From the NCBI GenBank assembly GCA_021817415.1, contig JAKAUZ010000005.1, forward strand, positions 1 through 37,238: a stretch of DNA of 37,238 nt, given 5' to 3'. The position numbers were made by a program, and so were the translations under genes. This document shows positions 8,328-15,206 of this stretch, in pieces. Position 1 is the first letter of the stretch. Each line of letters starts with the position of its first letter. The stretch is from Thermoplasmata archaeon (lineage in GTDB: Archaea; Thermoplasmatota; Thermoplasmata; Thermoplasmatales; GCA-001856825). The notes under the pieces are model-generated. The model saw nothing but the letters and a program-made list of their open reading frames with translations. It had not been told where the DNA came from and ran no database searches.

Positions 8328-9185
8328 TCACTCATTATATCTATCAAGCAATAAAATTTCCAGCTTCTTAAGAATGGATATATAAATTGAAACATAAGCG
8401 GATAGAATTGAGCCATAAATGGCATCCTCAATTGTGTCACTTAGAGGGATAAGAAACGAATCACGCAACTTAGTGGAAGTTGGGGAGGAAATGTGAATTA
8501 TGTGGGAAATGTCTGTCGGGTTGAGGAAACTGTACTGGACTTCGCTCATTCGGTAGGTGGGCAATGAGGCGTTCTGAAGCAGGTCTTCCTGGAACCTTCT
8601 GGCTATTCCTTCCCTTCTTTCTCCGTAAACAATGAGCGTTGACCCCTTGCCTATTCCTATTGCAATTCTCTTTCCCTCATTCAGTTCGGTGGGTGTTGTT
8701 GGAGTTAACGATTCGGACTTCTTCCTTATGGAATCAGTATCAATACTATTAGAAGCTCCAAAAATACAACCAAATAGTTCTGGAAAGGCAAATCTGGCAG
8801 GCATTCCTTTCGGAAGGGAAAAGAATTCCCATCCCCTGTTCCTGGCCAACCGTTTAAGGTTTCCCCCTGTTGATATGACTGAACCTTTTCCTTCGGCATG
8901 TTCGAGAAATCTTAATGCTGCAGGATTATTACCTGAGTAACTTATGACGACATGTTTCTCCCCTCTGGGATCTGAGATTGCTTCATCCAGTTCAAAATAC
9001 ATGCTCCTGACCATCTCCCTGGTGATCAAGGCAGTCGTGAAAGCATTGCCCTGAGCGTGAACTTTGCTTCCATTGATCTTCAGCGTGTCACAATTTATGA
9101 TCCTTTCATGAGCCTGTTTGAGCCACGAAAATGGGGGCGACTCTTCCATCTCCAGGACATATTCCTCGTCCAAAACTGATGGCAT
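8328..9185 (-). CDS. SIS-domain sugar-phosphate isomerase (PGI/PMI-like, divergent)
   Basis: The 285-residue protein resembles archaeal bifunctional phosphoglucose/phosphomannose isomerases. Visible features: a SIS-domain phosphate-binding block SYSGNNPAALRFLEHA with a following ISTGGNLKRLA strand-helix, then the family-like SLPKGMPARFAFPEL block. The C-terminal half has a poor match to remembered relatives and lacks an obvious copy of the usual catalytic Glu/His region, so activity is uncertain. The family usually has 300-330 residues, so this one is slightly short. If active it would interconvert glucose-6-P, fructose-6-P and mannose-6-P and so feed GDP-mannose to the nearby sugar transferases and dehydratase (inference). 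The start codon is ATG; a TATA-like CCATAAAATCATGG lies about 22 nt upstream. Confidence 0.68.
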   Translation of the reverse strand: MPSVLDEEYVLEMEESPPFSWLKQAHERIINCDTLKINGSKVHAQGNAFTTALITREMVRSMYFELDEAISDPRGEKHVVISYSGNNPAALRFLEHAEGKGSVISTGGNLKRLARNRGWEFFSLPKGMPARFAFPELFGCIFGASNSIDTDSIRKKSESLTPTTPTELNEGKRIAIGIGKGSTLIVYGERREGIARRFQEDLLQNASLPTYRMSEVQYSFLNPTDISHIIHISSPTSTKLRDSFLIPLSDTIEDAIYGSILSAYVSIYISILKKLEILLLDRYNE

Positions 9186-9300
9186 ACATCTGAATCTTTC
9201 CCCATGATTTTATGGTATTCATTGCAAATGCACTACTTGCCATTCTAAAGATTCAAATGGGAAATACGTAAAAGTTAATCTAATTATAAATATAAAGGGT

Positions 9301-10050
9301 GTGGATGTCTCTGTTCTCATTACAGTGAAGAACGATGTCGAGAATTCCAGAAGAATGTTAAGGAGTCTATATGGTGTAAAAGGGGAGTTTGAAGTTATTG
9401 TTGTCGATGCGTATTCGGACGATGGAACATTTGAACTTTTCGTAGATGAGGGTAAAAATTTGAGAATGACCGTAGAGAGGAAAAAAGGTAACAGAGCTAT
9501 GGGAAGGAACAGATGCATTGAACTGTCAACCGGCAGGAAGCTGGTTTTTCTTGATTCGGACACAGAGGTACCTTCGGACTGGATACAGAAGCTGATAAAG
9601 CATTCCGACAAGGACATAGTCGCCGGAAAGATAATTCAAAAGAGCGATAAGAGGTGGGGAGATCTTGGTCGGGTGCCAATTTATTTTAAGAATCAGGACG
9701 TCACCTTCCCAAGCAATAACCTCATGTACGACAGGAGTGTCCTTGATAATATTGGAAGATTCGACGAAGCGTTTCAAACAGCAGAGGACATAGACCTGAA
9801 CGTGCGAGCTGTAGAGGCTGGGTTCAGTATAGAGTATGTCGAGGAGCTGGAGATATTTCACTATCCCAGAATGACTTATTTTTCACTGCTGAAACAGAGT
9901 TATTACGACGGAGTTGGAAGGAGGATATTGAAGAGGAAACACGGTCTTAAGAGTAGCTTGAACCTTTCCAATGTGAAGAGACATCCAATAATTGAGGTCT
10001 CGAGACTTGGTATGGGAATGCTAGGTTATACAATAGGTGAATTCAGATGA
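9301..10050 (+). CDS. Family 2 glycosyltransferase
   Basis: A GT-A fold transferase of 249 residues. Seen: the N-terminal strand VSVLITVKND, the nucleotide-binding VVDAYSDDGT block near 36-45, a DxD-type metal site LDSDTE near 80-85, and the acceptor/base region TAEDIDLNVRA near 160-170. There are no clear membrane helices, so it probably acts on the cytoplasmic face. The only plausible start is GTG at 9301, because no other start codon exists upstream before the in-frame stop and a downstream ATG at 9355 would delete the first beta strand. A TATA-like run at 9284-9294 is too close to this start to be its promoter. It overlaps the next gene by 4 bp (ATGA). Donor and acceptor are unknown. Confidence 0.88.
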   Translation: MDVSVLITVKNDVENSRRMLRSLYGVKGEFEVIVVDAYSDDGTFELFVDEGKNLRMTVERKKGNRAMGRNRCIELSTGRKLVFLDSDTEVPSDWIQKLIKHSDKDIVAGKIIQKSDKRWGDLGRVPIYFKNQDVTFPSNNLMYDRSVLDNIGRFDEAFQTAEDIDLNVRAVEAGFSIEYVEELEIFHYPRMTYFSLLKQSYYDGVGRRILKRKHGLKSSLNLSNVKRHPIIEVSRLGMGMLGYTIGEFR

Positions 10051-10739
10051 TTTCATATGTCATCCCCGCACTGAACGAAGAAGGGAGCATAGGGGAAGTG
10101 ATAAAGAGGATCAGGAACATCGACAGCAGCGGCGAAATAATTGTAGTCGATTCAGATTCTACTGACAGGACGGCCCAGATTGCAAAATCAATGGGAGCAA
10201 TCGTTGTGAACGAGAGCAGGAAAGGTTATGGACTTGCTTACAAGAAGGGGTTCGCAGCCGCCACCGGGGACATCATAGCAACTCTTGATGCAGACGGGAC
10301 ATACCCGCCTGAGAAAGTCCCGGATCTGCTCAGGGAAATAGAGAAAGGATACGACTTTGTGACTGGGGAGAGACTGAAACTGGCATCGGATGAAGCGATG
10401 ATCCCGATGCACAGAGTTGGAAACTTGATACTGAATATATTCACCAGGCTGCTTTTCTTTGTAGATATCAAGGACAGCCAGTCCGGAATGTGGGTATTCA
10501 AGAGTGACGTATTGAAGAAGATTTCACCAAATGGTGAAGGAATGGAATTCTCCGAGGAGATCAAGATCAGGGCAGCAGCACAGCTTTGCTACATAGAAAT
10601 ACCAATAAAATACGAAAGAAGGATGGGAGAGAAGAAACTCAGACCCTGGAAAGATGGAATAAAGAATTTGCTCTTCCTGATTAAATTAAGAATAAAAGGT
10701 GGAATCAGGACAAAGCACGCTAAATGTTCTCGATCCTAG
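10047..10739 (+). CDS. Family 2 glycosyltransferase, dolichyl-phosphate mannose/glucose synthase-like
   Basis: The 230-residue GT2 protein has VIPALNEEGSIGEVI at the N-terminus, VVDSDSTDRT near 34-43, the catalytic DAD in TLDADGTYPP near 79-88, and QSGMWVFKSDVL near 147-158. This layout is that of the DPM1-like transferases that load a sugar from a nucleotide donor onto dolichyl phosphate, a first step for N-glycans. No C-terminal membrane helices are present, as in soluble DPM1-type enzymes. It is co-transcribed with the preceding GT2 gene (4-bp overlap). Its last 20 bp run into the 3' end of the convergent pcn gene, giving it a Cys/Lys/Arg/Ser-rich tail that may be adventitious. Mannose versus glucose specificity cannot be told. 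Confidence 0.85.
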   Translation: MISYVIPALNEEGSIGEVIKRIRNIDSSGEIIVVDSDSTDRTAQIAKSMGAIVVNESRKGYGLAYKKGFAAATGDIIATLDADGTYPPEKVPDLLREIEKGYDFVTGERLKLASDEAMIPMHRVGNLILNIFTRLLFFVDIKDSQSGMWVFKSDVLKKISPNGEGMEFSEEIKIRAAAQLCYIEIPIKYERRMGEKKLRPWKDGIKNLLFLIKLRIKGGIRTKHAKCSRS

Positions 10740-11460
10740 GAGCCAGCAGGAAAGAAACCTTGCCCTTCCCATTGAGTATTGAAGCTTCGATTCTGACTGG
10801 AAAATCATTTCCCACCGAGATGGAAATTTCCTGGGTAGACTCCAGTGACCTTATGAATTTAGATAGATAATCAAGAGCGAATGAACTCCTTGCATCGGAA
10901 TTGTATATGAATTCCTTGGTCATTGTCTTGGGAATCACAAGCTCTGTAGTTTCAGAGTCTGTTTCCCCCTTCGCAAATATCTTGAATTCGTCCGGTTTAA
11001 CGTTGAACGTGACTACTTCTGCTATTCCCTCAGCTGCCCTGATTCCAGTATTAAGGTAGCTGATGTCAGTCACAACCTTGTTGGGGAGGTCTATGTTAGG
11101 AATTTTTGGAGTCGTCAAAGTGGACGGGTCAATCAGTGGATTGCTGACGTTTAAATTACCCAGTCTGTATGATATCTTCTTCCCGTCATATTTCGTATCA
11201 ATAATCTCATTCGGTCCACTCAGTTTCAGCAGATTCCTGATTTTATCTATGTCCAGTCCCAGGCTTTCTTCAGTTTCTACTGAAAATTCCTGGAAAGCAT
11301 CCCTGTTAATCTCCAGAGAGATCATAGCAACATGTGCAGGGTCCATAACTTTTGTGTAGATGCCGTCAGGCCTGAAATCAACCCTTGCTTCTGGAACAAG
11401 TGTGATTATAATGTTAGAAAATTCCCTCATAGTTTTTGCGTCAATTTTGATCTGGAGCAT
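10720..11460 (-). CDS. pcn: DNA polymerase sliding clamp PCNA
   Basis: A 246-residue archaeal PCNA, the homotrimeric clamp that tethers polymerases and FEN1/ligase to DNA. The N-terminal region with MREFSNIIITLVPEARV, the centre-loop and interdomain region around residues 115-130, and the C-terminal LLAPRIE block that docks partner PIP boxes are all recognisable, and the length is normal. The last 20 bp overlap the convergent glycosyltransferase gene. It follows rps27ae after 43 bp on the same strand; a weak TATA-like CCTTAAAAAG (11486-11495) about 30 nt before the ATG may give it its own promoter in addition to readthrough from the rpo7 operon. Confidence 0.95.
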   Translation of the reverse strand: MLQIKIDAKTMREFSNIIITLVPEARVDFRPDGIYTKVMDPAHVAMISLEINRDAFQEFSVETEESLGLDIDKIRNLLKLSGPNEIIDTKYDGKKISYRLGNLNVSNPLIDPSTLTTPKIPNIDLPNKVVTDISYLNTGIRAAEGIAEVVTFNVKPDEFKIFAKGETDSETTELVIPKTMTKEFIYNSDARSSFALDYLSKFIRSLESTQEISISVGNDFPVRIEASILNGKGKVSFLLAPRIENI

Positions 11461-11503
11461 ATCTATCAGAAACCTAAAAACTCCATCTTTTTAAGGTTTT
11501 GGT

Positions 11504-11656
11504 TTACTTCCTCTTAGTCTCGGAATAACCACATCGTCCACAGGTCAACCTGTCTTCATGCTCTGCGAGGAAAACACCTGGCCCGCATTTAGGGCAGAAC
11601 CTGCGACTCCTCACAACTTTACCATTCTGTACTGTGTAAATTTCTCTCTTCTCCAT
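11504..11656 (-). CDS. rps27ae: 30S ribosomal protein S27ae
   Basis: A 50-residue ORF. The minus strand gives [17 protein letters not shown], then four zinc-ligand cysteines as CPKC at 21-24 and CGRC at 39-42, and ends SETKRK. This is the short archaeal S27ae zinc ribbon protein of the small subunit, without the ubiquitin fusion found in eukaryotes. AAGGAG lies 9-14 nt upstream of the ATG. It follows rps24e by 5 bp, the order commonly seen in archaeal genomes, and belongs to the rpo7-spt4 operon. Confidence 0.93.
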   Translation of the reverse strand: MEKREIYTVQNGKVVRSRRFCPKCGPGVFLAEHEDRLTCGRCGYSETKRK

Positions 11657-11661
11657 CAAAT

Positions 11662-11955
11662 TCACTCCTTCTTTTCTATTAGACCGTTCCTGAGCAGAAG
11701 GTAATCCGGTTCCAGCTTCATGGCTGCTTCCTTTGTCTTGTATACCTTTGCATAACCCTCAGTAACTGATCTGCCAAATTCCGTATTTGAGTGGTCTATT
11801 ATTATCAATTCTTTTGGAACTTGAAGATTAGCAGAAAGTTGTGCCTTCACATCCTCCCTCGAAGGTGCCTTTTCCTTGATGTGAGTTGCAATATATTTCA
11901 CTTCTATTCTTCCGAGCAGTTTGTTTTCCGTTCTGCTTACTATTTCAATTCTCAT
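11662..11955 (-). CDS. rps24e: 30S ribosomal protein S24e
   Basis: A 97-residue protein with the S24e pattern: N-terminal [17 protein letters not shown], the middle block [17 protein letters not shown], and [17 protein letters not shown] towards the C-terminus. It is a small-subunit ribosomal protein. Its ATG overlaps the dephospho-CoA kinase stop by 4 bp and S27ae follows after 5 bp, so all are in one transcription unit. Confidence 0.93.
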   Translation of the reverse strand: MRIEIVSRTENKLLGRIEVKYIATHIKEKAPSREDVKAQLSANLQVPKELIIIDHSNTEFGRSVTEGYAKVYKTKEAAMKLEPDYLLLRNGLIEKKE

Positions 11956-12467
11956 TTGCCATCACCTGTTAGCTTACTTATCGCGCTCTGTACTACACTT
12001 CTTATGGTTTCTCCCACTTCGTATACAGCTATCCCCTTATCGGGAACGCCATATATAACAATAGCGCCATCCGGAGAGAAATATATAGAGGGGAGTGAAG
12101 CAAGATCCTCCTCCCCATCAACTATCATCAACGTCTTCCCCTTAAACCTCAGGGATTCCTCCACTGCATCCCATAACTCCACTGTTATTTTACCCGCAGG
12201 GTTCTTGACATGAACCACCCTGTCCCATTTGTCCGGGAGATCAGTGGAATAATTGTTCCTCCTGGTTTTCAGGTCCACTATTGACAGTTTAGGAACGATA
12301 TTGAATTTTATTGCAGTAGCTGTCACCACGTCTCCAACTGTTATAAGCGTTTTTGAAGCAAAGAATTCCAGCTGTGATTCCTTGGTGATTATCAATTCAG
12401 GGGGGCGTGAAAAATATTCCCTGAATTCTTCGGTTACCTCGATATCCCTATCTAACTTTAATCGCAT
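11952..12467 (-). CDS. GTP-dependent dephospho-CoA kinase (DUF359)
   Basis: A 171-residue protein matching the archaeal DUF359 family, shown in Thermococcus to phosphorylate dephospho-CoA with GTP as the last step of CoA synthesis. Recognisable blocks: TVGDVVTATAIKFNIVP near 43-59, the acidic/basic IVDLKTRRN near 63-71, VKNPAGKITVELWDAV near 87-102, VDGEEDLASLP near 116-126, and YGVPDKGIAVYEV near 138-150. Its ATG lies 20 bp inside the end of spt4 and its stop overlaps rps24e by 4 bp. The location between spt4 and rps24e is typical for archaea. Confidence 0.9.
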   Translation of the reverse strand: MRLKLDRDIEVTEEFREYFSRPPELIITKESQLEFFASKTLITVGDVVTATAIKFNIVPKLSIVDLKTRRNNYSTDLPDKWDRVVHVKNPAGKITVELWDAVEESLRFKGKTLMIVDGEEDLASLPSIYFSPDGAIVIYGVPDKGIAVYEVGETIRSVVQSAISKLTGDGK

Positions 12468-12624
12468 ATTCGTCAGAGGTAGTTATGCCTGTTCTTTTTG
12501 CCAGTAGAGATTTCTGTGGCTGGAGTATGAACAGATATCCCTTCCATTCGAGAACGGTATCCCCGTGGCATTTGAGATCCTCCGTCACCCTCTTGCAGAC
12601 TCTGCACGCCCTGAGCTTGATCAT
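12448..12624 (-). CDS. spt4: Transcription elongation factor Spt4
   Basis: A 58-residue ORF. The product begins MIKLRACRVCKRV and ends DEYAIKVR, with WKGYLFILQPQKSLLAKR in the middle, matching archaeal Spt4 (formerly RpoE''), which pairs with Spt5 on RNA polymerase. Zinc ligands are unusual: C7 and C10 are present and C19 is present, but the usual CPxC second half reads CHGD, so the fourth cysteine is absent and H20 may substitute or zinc may be lost. It overlaps rpo7 by 4 bp at its start and the dephospho-CoA kinase gene by 20 bp at its end. The operon position strongly supports the call. Confidence 0.9.
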   Translation of the reverse strand: MIKLRACRVCKRVTEDLKCHGDTVLEWKGYLFILQPQKSLLAKRTGITTSDEYAIKVR

Positions 12625-13199
12625 TTGCCCTCACCTCTGATCCACTGGATTTTCCCGAGGAAATTCTGCCTCATGGTAAGCCCTATCTTGCTTTCGCCCA
12701 GATTTGAATCTGAAAGGGATAAAGCAACTATTCTGGATCTCACCGAATCGCCTATCTTCAGCTCCCTCTTGGTTTCCTTTCCAATCATTCTCCTGTTCTC
12801 CTCATCCACTTCAATCCTGTCATCCATCACCTGGCTCAGGTGCAGCAGTCCTTCAACTGGGCCTATCTTTATGAATGCACCAAATTTCTTGACGTCGATG
12901 ATTTCTCCCTCCACTATTTCCTGGATTGTCGGCTGATATGCCAGGATACTCAAGGAAACAGGCTGGTAAACTCCACCGTCACCATGGACCACGTGACCTT
13001 CTCCTTCGAGTTTGGTCTCAAGAACCAACAAATTGAGGAATTTCCTGTCGTTCTGGTCCCTTACAAATTCCCTGTCAAGGACTCCAATTTTCCCTTCCAC
13101 GTCTGATATCGCAATGGATTTTGCTGTTTCTTCGTATTCACTCCCCAGTCTTTCCGGTGGAACCCTTACTGTTTCTTCAGTCTCAACTATGAAATACAT
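12621..13199 (-). CDS. rpo7: DNA-directed RNA polymerase subunit Rpo7 (RpoE')
   Basis: The 192-residue Rpb7 homologue forms the RNA polymerase stalk with Rpo4. The N-terminal tip domain (about 1-80, starting MYFIVETEETVRVPPERLG) is followed by an S1/OB domain (about 82-165) with the block VKKFGAFIKIGPVEGLLHLSQ and RSRIVALSL. GAGG lies a few nt before the ATG and a TATA-like CTATAAAATA about 27 nt upstream. This is the first gene of the operon rpo7-spt4-DUF359-rps24e-rps27ae(-pcn), a well-conserved archaeal arrangement. Confidence 0.95.
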   Translation of the reverse strand: MYFIVETEETVRVPPERLGSEYEETAKSIAISDVEGKIGVLDREFVRDQNDRKFLNLLVLETKLEGEGHVVHGDGGVYQPVSLSILAYQPTIQEIVEGEIIDVKKFGAFIKIGPVEGLLHLSQVMDDRIEVDEENRRMIGKETKRELKIGDSVRSRIVALSLSDSNLGESKIGLTMRQNFLGKIQWIRGEGK

Positions 13200-13220
13200 T
13201 TACCTCACGTAATGAGACCG

Positions 13221-13231
13221 TATTTTATAGA
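13221..13231 (-). promoter_or_regulatory. TATA-like promoter of the rpo7-spt4-rps24e operon
   Basis: The minus strand reads TCTATAAAATACGG, centred about 27 nt upstream of the rpo7 ATG at 13199. It is the best TATA match in the 52-bp gap to the lyase gene. Confidence 0.55.
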
Positions 13232-13251
13232 CGTTAATTATCCTTTCTGAA

Positions 13252-14628
13252 CTACCTGTTCAGCATGTTTTCCAGGCTGAATGTCTTCTCTATCTGTTCC
13301 TCGGTGAGTATCTTTTTCTCCCTTATCAGCTTGAGGAATGGCATTCCTCTTTCCTTTGCTTCCTTCACAAGTTCCGCAGTTCTTTCATACCCGATAATTG
13401 GATTGAGCAGTAGCGCCGTTCCTGGTGAATTTATCAATGTTTCCTTCGCATATTGGGAATTCAGCTTTATTCCCTTGAGTGCCTTGTCTACCAGTATTTG
13501 AATTGACGTTGTCATGATGTCAAAGGAGCCCATGATGCTAGTATAAATTACTGGCGTGAAAACATTTATTTCCATCTCACCGTTTGCAGAAGCTTCGTTG
13601 ACCGTATGGGCGTAACCTCTTGTGAGGAAAGCGGCCATCGTCACCGCTTCGATTATGCTTGGGTTGACCTTGCCAGGCATTATTGACGAGCCTGGTTGTA
13701 CAGCTGGCAGGACAAGTTCATTGAAGCCTGCAACCGGCCCAGAATTCATGAATCTGAGGTCCCTTCCCATCTTGATGATGGAACCAGCTAGATTGGAAAG
13801 CCAGAATGCTACCCTGTTGAAATCTGATGTGAATTGCTCCACCGACATGAGATTCTCTGCTGGATAGAAATTTTCCTTGTAATAAGCGTTTAAATTTTCA
13901 TAGACTTTCCCCCTCATTTCTAGCGGCAAATTGGCCCCAGTTCCCACTGCCGTTCCTCCAAGATTCAATCTTCTGAGTCTACCGAGTATGTGTTCTCCCT
14001 CTTCCCTGAAGAATTTTATTTCGTCCGCATATGCCCTGAATTCATCTCCAAAAGTAACGGCAGAGGCATCCTGGATGTGGGTCCTACCAGTCTTAACATC
14101 GTTAGCGTGCTTCTCTGCCATTTCATTGAGCTGTGATATGATCGTATCCAGGACTTTCAGGAATTTTTTGACTTCGAAATAAAAAGTCAGTCTCATGGCG
14201 GCGGGAAATACGTCATTGCTGGATTGGCCGATGTTTACGTGAGTGTGAGGACTCACTATGTCATGCAAACCCTTTGGCTTTCCCATTTTTTCCAGTGCCT
14301 TGTTCGCTATGACTTCATTCGTGTTCATGTTTGTGGAAGTTCCTGCACCTGCCTGTATGTATTTTAGCGGGAAATCCCTGTCATCCCTGTTCTTCAGCAG
14401 TTCGTCTGAAGCCTCTATTATTTTTTCCCCGATTTCCTTTTTGAGCTTCCCTGCTTCCATGAATGCCTTCACGTATGACCTCTTGATTACAATCAGATGT
14501 TCGATAATTCTCCTGTCCATAAATCGGTCATAAGGGAAATTATTCAGTGCCCTGTAAGTTTCCGGGCCATAAAATCTATCATCAGGTAGGTCGATCTCCC
14601 CCAGTGAATCTCTTTCTTTTCTGACCAT
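13252..14628 (-). CDS. Class II fumarate hydratase / aspartate ammonia-lyase superfamily enzyme
   Basis: A 458-residue member of the fumarase/aspartase superfamily with the C3-type signature SSIMPGKVNP near 313-322, HVNIGQSSND near 130-139 and KTGRTHIQDA near 176-185. It would either hydrate fumarate to malate (TCA cycle) or reversibly deaminate aspartate to fumarate. The substrate-site block AGAGTSTNMNTNEVIAN resembles aspartases more than the GSGTQSNMN type of fumarases, whereas QSSND is more fumarase-like, so the two cannot be separated by eye. It is a single-gene unit with a TATA-like element 26 nt before the ATG. The superfamily is certain and the substrate is not. Confidence 0.87.
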   Translation of the reverse strand: MVRKERDSLGEIDLPDDRFYGPETYRALNNFPYDRFMDRRIIEHLIVIKRSYVKAFMEAGKLKKEIGEKIIEASDELLKNRDDRDFPLKYIQAGAGTSTNMNTNEVIANKALEKMGKPKGLHDIVSPHTHVNIGQSSNDVFPAAMRLTFYFEVKKFLKVLDTIISQLNEMAEKHANDVKTGRTHIQDASAVTFGDEFRAYADEIKFFREEGEHILGRLRRLNLGGTAVGTGANLPLEMRGKVYENLNAYYKENFYPAENLMSVEQFTSDFNRVAFWLSNLAGSIIKMGRDLRFMNSGPVAGFNELVLPAVQPGSSIMPGKVNPSIIEAVTMAAFLTRGYAHTVNEASANGEMEINVFTPVIYTSIMGSFDIMTTSIQILVDKALKGIKLNSQYAKETLINSPGTALLLNPIIGYERTAELVKEAKERGMPFLKLIREKKILTEEQIEKTFSLENMLNR

Positions 14629-14645
14629 ACAGTGAAATGCTTTTT

Positions 14646-14660
14646 GATAATATATTTTTT
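14646..14660 (-). promoter_or_regulatory. TATA-like promoter of the fumarase/aspartase gene
   Basis: The minus strand AAAAAATATATTATC is centred about 25 nt upstream of the ATG at 14628, with no purine-rich ribosome site between; this fits a leaderless message. Confidence 0.55.
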
Positions 14661-14686
14661 CAATATAGATTTGTGGAACTATCCAT

Positions 14687-15109
14687 CTAGAGCCTTATTC
14701 TGTTGGACACTTCATCCAGTTCGTCTCTTGTGGGATGCAATGTTCTTGAGAACCACCACTCTTCAAATCCTACCCTGTCACCCCTTTTCCTTGGCAAGAC
14801 GTGTACGTGGTAGTGGAAGACTGATTGGCCTGCTGCCCTGCCGGTTGCATGCATGACGTTTATCCCATCCGCGCCGAGCGATTCGATCATCCTCCTCCCG
14901 ATCGTTTTTGCCAGGACAGATATGTCCGAAATTATATCGTCCGGAATGTCAAGAATGTTCTCATAGTGTTCCTTTGGAATGATGAGGGTATGACCGGCGC
15001 TGAGAGGATTTATATCCAGGAATGCAAGTAATTCTTGATTCTCGAAAACCTTGCTGACTTCTGCTCTCCCTGCCACAATTTGACAGAAAATGCAATCCTC
15101 CTTTGCCAT
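14687..15109 (-). CDS. HIT family nucleotide-binding protein
   Basis: A histidine-triad protein of 140 residues when started at the ATG at 15109. It begins MAKEDCIFCQIVAG, the standard HIT N-terminus, and carries the triad HYHVHVLP near residue 100 plus the phosphate-contacting GQSVFH just before it. The open frame extends 29 codons further upstream, but that extension is outside the family pattern and lacks a promoter, while a TATA-like element lies about 27 nt before 15109. Such proteins hydrolyse nucleotide phosphoramidates or dinucleoside polyphosphates. The C-terminal tail with EEWWFSRTLHPTRDEL is somewhat longer than in minimal HIT proteins. Confidence 0.92.
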   Translation of the reverse strand: MAKEDCIFCQIVAGRAEVSKVFENQELLAFLDINPLSAGHTLIIPKEHYENILDIPDDIISDISVLAKTIGRRMIESLGADGINVMHATGRAAGQSVFHYHVHVLPRKRGDRVGFEEWWFSRTLHPTRDELDEVSNRIRL

Positions 15110-15129
15110 CCGGTTCCTATGCGTATGGG

Positions 15130-15143
15130 TTTGAAATATTTTG
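15130..15143 (-). promoter_or_regulatory. TATA-like promoter of the HIT gene
   Basis: The minus strand CAAAATATTTCAAA is centred about 27 nt upstream of the ATG at 15109. It supports that start over the longer open frame. Confidence 0.45.
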
Positions 15144-15206
15144 CCAATTCTCAGAAATTGAACCCGCTCCCTTTCTAATCCTGTTCCGCGAAACAATAAT
15201 CATTTT

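Noticed and set aside
9199-9212. Near-palindrome CCATGATTTTATGG upstream of the isomerase gene
   Set aside because: The symmetric arms are only four bases long with an AT-rich centre, easily explained as a TATA element.
15110-15196. 29-codon N-terminal extension of the HIT protein
   Set aside because: It is outside the family pattern, and a TATA-like element lies within it, upstream of the ATG at 15109.
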